Source of the DNA: Candidatus Gastranaerophilales bacterium Zag_111
Lineage (GTDB): Bacteria > Cyanobacteriota > Vampirovibrionia > Gastranaerophilales > Gastranaerophilaceae
Direction: 5' to 3'
DNA: 33,754 nt
NCBI GenBank assembly: GCA_001899395.1
Contig: MOYD01000064.1
Span: 1 to 33,754 of the forward strand
Positions 32,774-33,754 of this stretch are shown here, piece after piece. The notes beneath the pieces were generated by a model. That model saw nothing but the letters and a program-made list of their open reading frames with translations, was not told the DNA's origin and did no database searches. Numbering within the stretch: the first letter of the stretch is position 1; every line of letters starts with the position of its first letter. Both the position numbers and the translations under genes were made by a program.

Positions 32774-33352
32774 ATGATAGAAAATTTCGACCAAATAACA
32801 CGTGAAACCTTGATAGAACTAGAAAAAACACAGAAAGAGTTTTGGAATATTTCGCGCGTCACGGCGGAATTTTTGTATAATTTAATTGTGGATTCTAACT
32901 CAAAAAGCGTGATTGAAGTTGGAACATCAAACGGGTATTCAGGAATTTGGCTTGCAAAAGCACTAAAACGAACCGGCGGAAGACTTACGACAATTGAGTT
33001 TTATGACAAGCGGCTTGATGTTGCAAAAGAAAATTTCAAAAAATGTGGGGTTGCAGATATTATTGACACGAAAAAAGGTGATGCAGCAACGATTTTAGAG
33101 TACTTGCCGGAAGATTTTAAAGTTGATTTTGCATTTATTGACGCCAATAAAGCACAGTATGTTAAATTTTTTAGATTAATAGAACCACACCTTAACCCGG
33201 GCGGTTACATAGCTTGTGATAACGTGATTTCACATGCTGCAAAAGTTCAGACATTTTTGGATGATATTAATTCTGACCCGAACTATGAAAATGTTGTTTT
33301 GCCGCTTCCTGCCGGCTTATCTTTGGCAAAAAGAATTGATAAAATTAAATAA
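32774..33352 (+). CDS. SAM-dependent O-methyltransferase (family 3, COMT-like)
   Basis: 192 residues. Motif I VIEVGTSNGYSGIWLA (residues ~44-59) binds S-adenosylmethionine. TIEFYDKRLDVAKENFKKCG and DFAFIDANKAQYVKFF supply motif II and the metal-binding Asp, and GGYIACDNVISH supplies the Asp-Asn pair typical of cation-dependent O-methyltransferases (PF01596). The substrate is unknown. The gene starts two bases after the propeller stop and belongs to the same dnaJ-led transcription unit. Confidence 0.88.
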   Translation: MIENFDQITRETLIELEKTQKEFWNISRVTAEFLYNLIVDSNSKSVIEVGTSNGYSGIWLAKALKRTGGRLTTIEFYDKRLDVAKENFKKCGVADIIDTKKGDAATILEYLPEDFKVDFAFIDANKAQYVKFFRLIEPHLNPGGYIACDNVISHAAKVQTFLDDINSDPNYENVVLPLPAGLSLAKRIDKIK

Positions 33353-33366
33353 TAAGGAGTAATAAT

Positions 33367-33681
33367 ATGAGTGAAGATTGTATTTTTTGTAAAATTATTC
33401 GTGGAGATTTTGGAACAGAGTTTGTTTATGAAACGGAAAACACAGTAGTTTTTAACGATATTAATCCAAAAACGCCTGTGCATATGCTTGTTTGTCCCAA
33501 AAAACATATTGAAACCTTAAACGAACTTGAAGACAAAGCTTTAATGTCCGAACTTTTACAAACCGTCAAGGAAGCTGCAAAAAAAGTTGGCTTGAAATCA
33601 TACAAAACTCTAATCAACACAGGTAAAGAAGCCGGTCAAGAAGTCTTCCACCTTCATATACATGTTATGGGTAAAGTATAA
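33367..33681 (+). CDS. HIT-family (HinT-like) nucleotide hydrolase
   Basis: 104 residues with the histidine-triad signature HLHIHV (near residue 95) and the CIFCKIIRGD N-terminus of the PKCI/HinT branch, which hydrolyses AMP-linked phosphoramidates. It ends HVMGKV, so the C-terminal GWPPG-type loop of E. coli HinT is absent, as in some short family members. AAGGAGT at 33354-33360 precedes the ATG. It is the last gene of the right-hand unit in this window. Confidence 0.92.
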   Translation: MSEDCIFCKIIRGDFGTEFVYETENTVVFNDINPKTPVHMLVCPKKHIETLNELEDKALMSELLQTVKEAAKKVGLKSYKTLINTGKEAGQEVFHLHIHVMGKV

Positions 33682-33705
33682 ATTCTAAATATTTTCAAAA
33701 AAGAA

Positions 33706-33729
33706 AGCCTCGTCTAATTAGTCGAGGCT
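33706..33729 (-). terminator. Terminator hairpin at the right edge
   Basis: AGCCTCG (33706-33712) pairs with CGAGGCT (33723-33729), with a self-complementary CTAATTAG inside. The T-rich tract (TTTCTTTTTTG) lies on the minus strand, so it mainly serves a convergent gene beyond the window. Confidence 0.65.
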
Positions 33730-33754
33730 CAAGAAAATAATATCTGATTGATTT

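Noticed and set aside
1-33754. CRISPR arrays, tRNA genes, riboswitches, attachment sites, replication origin
   Set aside because: I saw no regularly spaced repeats, no cloverleaf with a TTCGANNC-type arm, and no DnaA-box cluster or known aptamer core. A scan with tRNAscan-SE and Rfam would be needed to exclude weak cases.

Overview
The window contains two stretches of DNA that probably do not belong together. From base 1 to about 29,690 it looks like the chromosome of a low-GC gammaproteobacterium. Gene pairs seen in E. coli and relatives recur here (rlmKL-uup, rnm/yciO, gyrA-serC as in Pseudomonas, fadD-rnd, potGHI), and the vSGLT-type sodium/sugar symporter and NhaC antiporter fit a gut or rumen anaerobe. 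Succinivibrionaceae (Aeromonadales) is my best guess, by inference only. From about 29,697 to the end, the genes are a headless grpE, dnaJ, a secreted beta-propeller, an O-methyltransferase and a HIT protein. The DnaJ is cyanobacterium-like and codon use changes, which suggests a Gastranaerophilales/Melainabacteria-type genome. grpE has no start codon and its frame opens exactly at the boundary. A chimeric metagenome contig is therefore the simplest explanation.

Layout. 1-105: 3' end of a 5S rRNA gene and the rRNA operon terminator. 253-1737: aldehyde dehydrogenase. 1862-7786: a translation/RNA cluster, rlmKL-uup-rnm with overlapping genes, then yciO. 7787-8514: decayed IS200/IS605 material (an isolated right-end hairpin and a broken tnpB zinc-ribbon fragment). 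8515-10657: trhP and rdgC on the minus strand. 10956-17836: gyrA-serC-fadD-rnd on the plus strand with almost no gaps. 18117-19739: sglT on the minus strand, strongly codon-biased, followed upstream by about 450 bp of very AT-rich DNA with two GalR/LacI-type operators. 20313-22097: an HNH protein whose first catalytic His is Gln, and a small Rossmann oxidoreductase. 22224-27045, minus strand: nhaC and the putrescine importer genes potG-potH-potI without a binding-protein gene. 27343-28548: an iron-type alcohol dehydrogenase lacking its conserved histidines. 28601-29620: an M23 murein endopeptidase, then the junction.

How the genes fit together. The left part is mostly housekeeping: rRNA modification and processing (RlmKL, Rnm, Rnd), ribosome-linked ABC-F ATPase (Uup), tRNA wobble modification (TrhP), DNA topology and recombination (GyrA, RdgC), serine synthesis (SerC), fatty-acid activation (FadD), cell-wall growth (MepM) and transport of sugar, polyamine and sodium. 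I found no convincing new multi-gene system, no CRISPR array and no tRNA. The leads most worth checking are two enzymes that have lost catalytic or metal-binding residues (the HNH protein and the iron-ADH), the paired operators upstream of sglT, the non-standard quinolone-determining residues of GyrA, and the fossil IS605 end.
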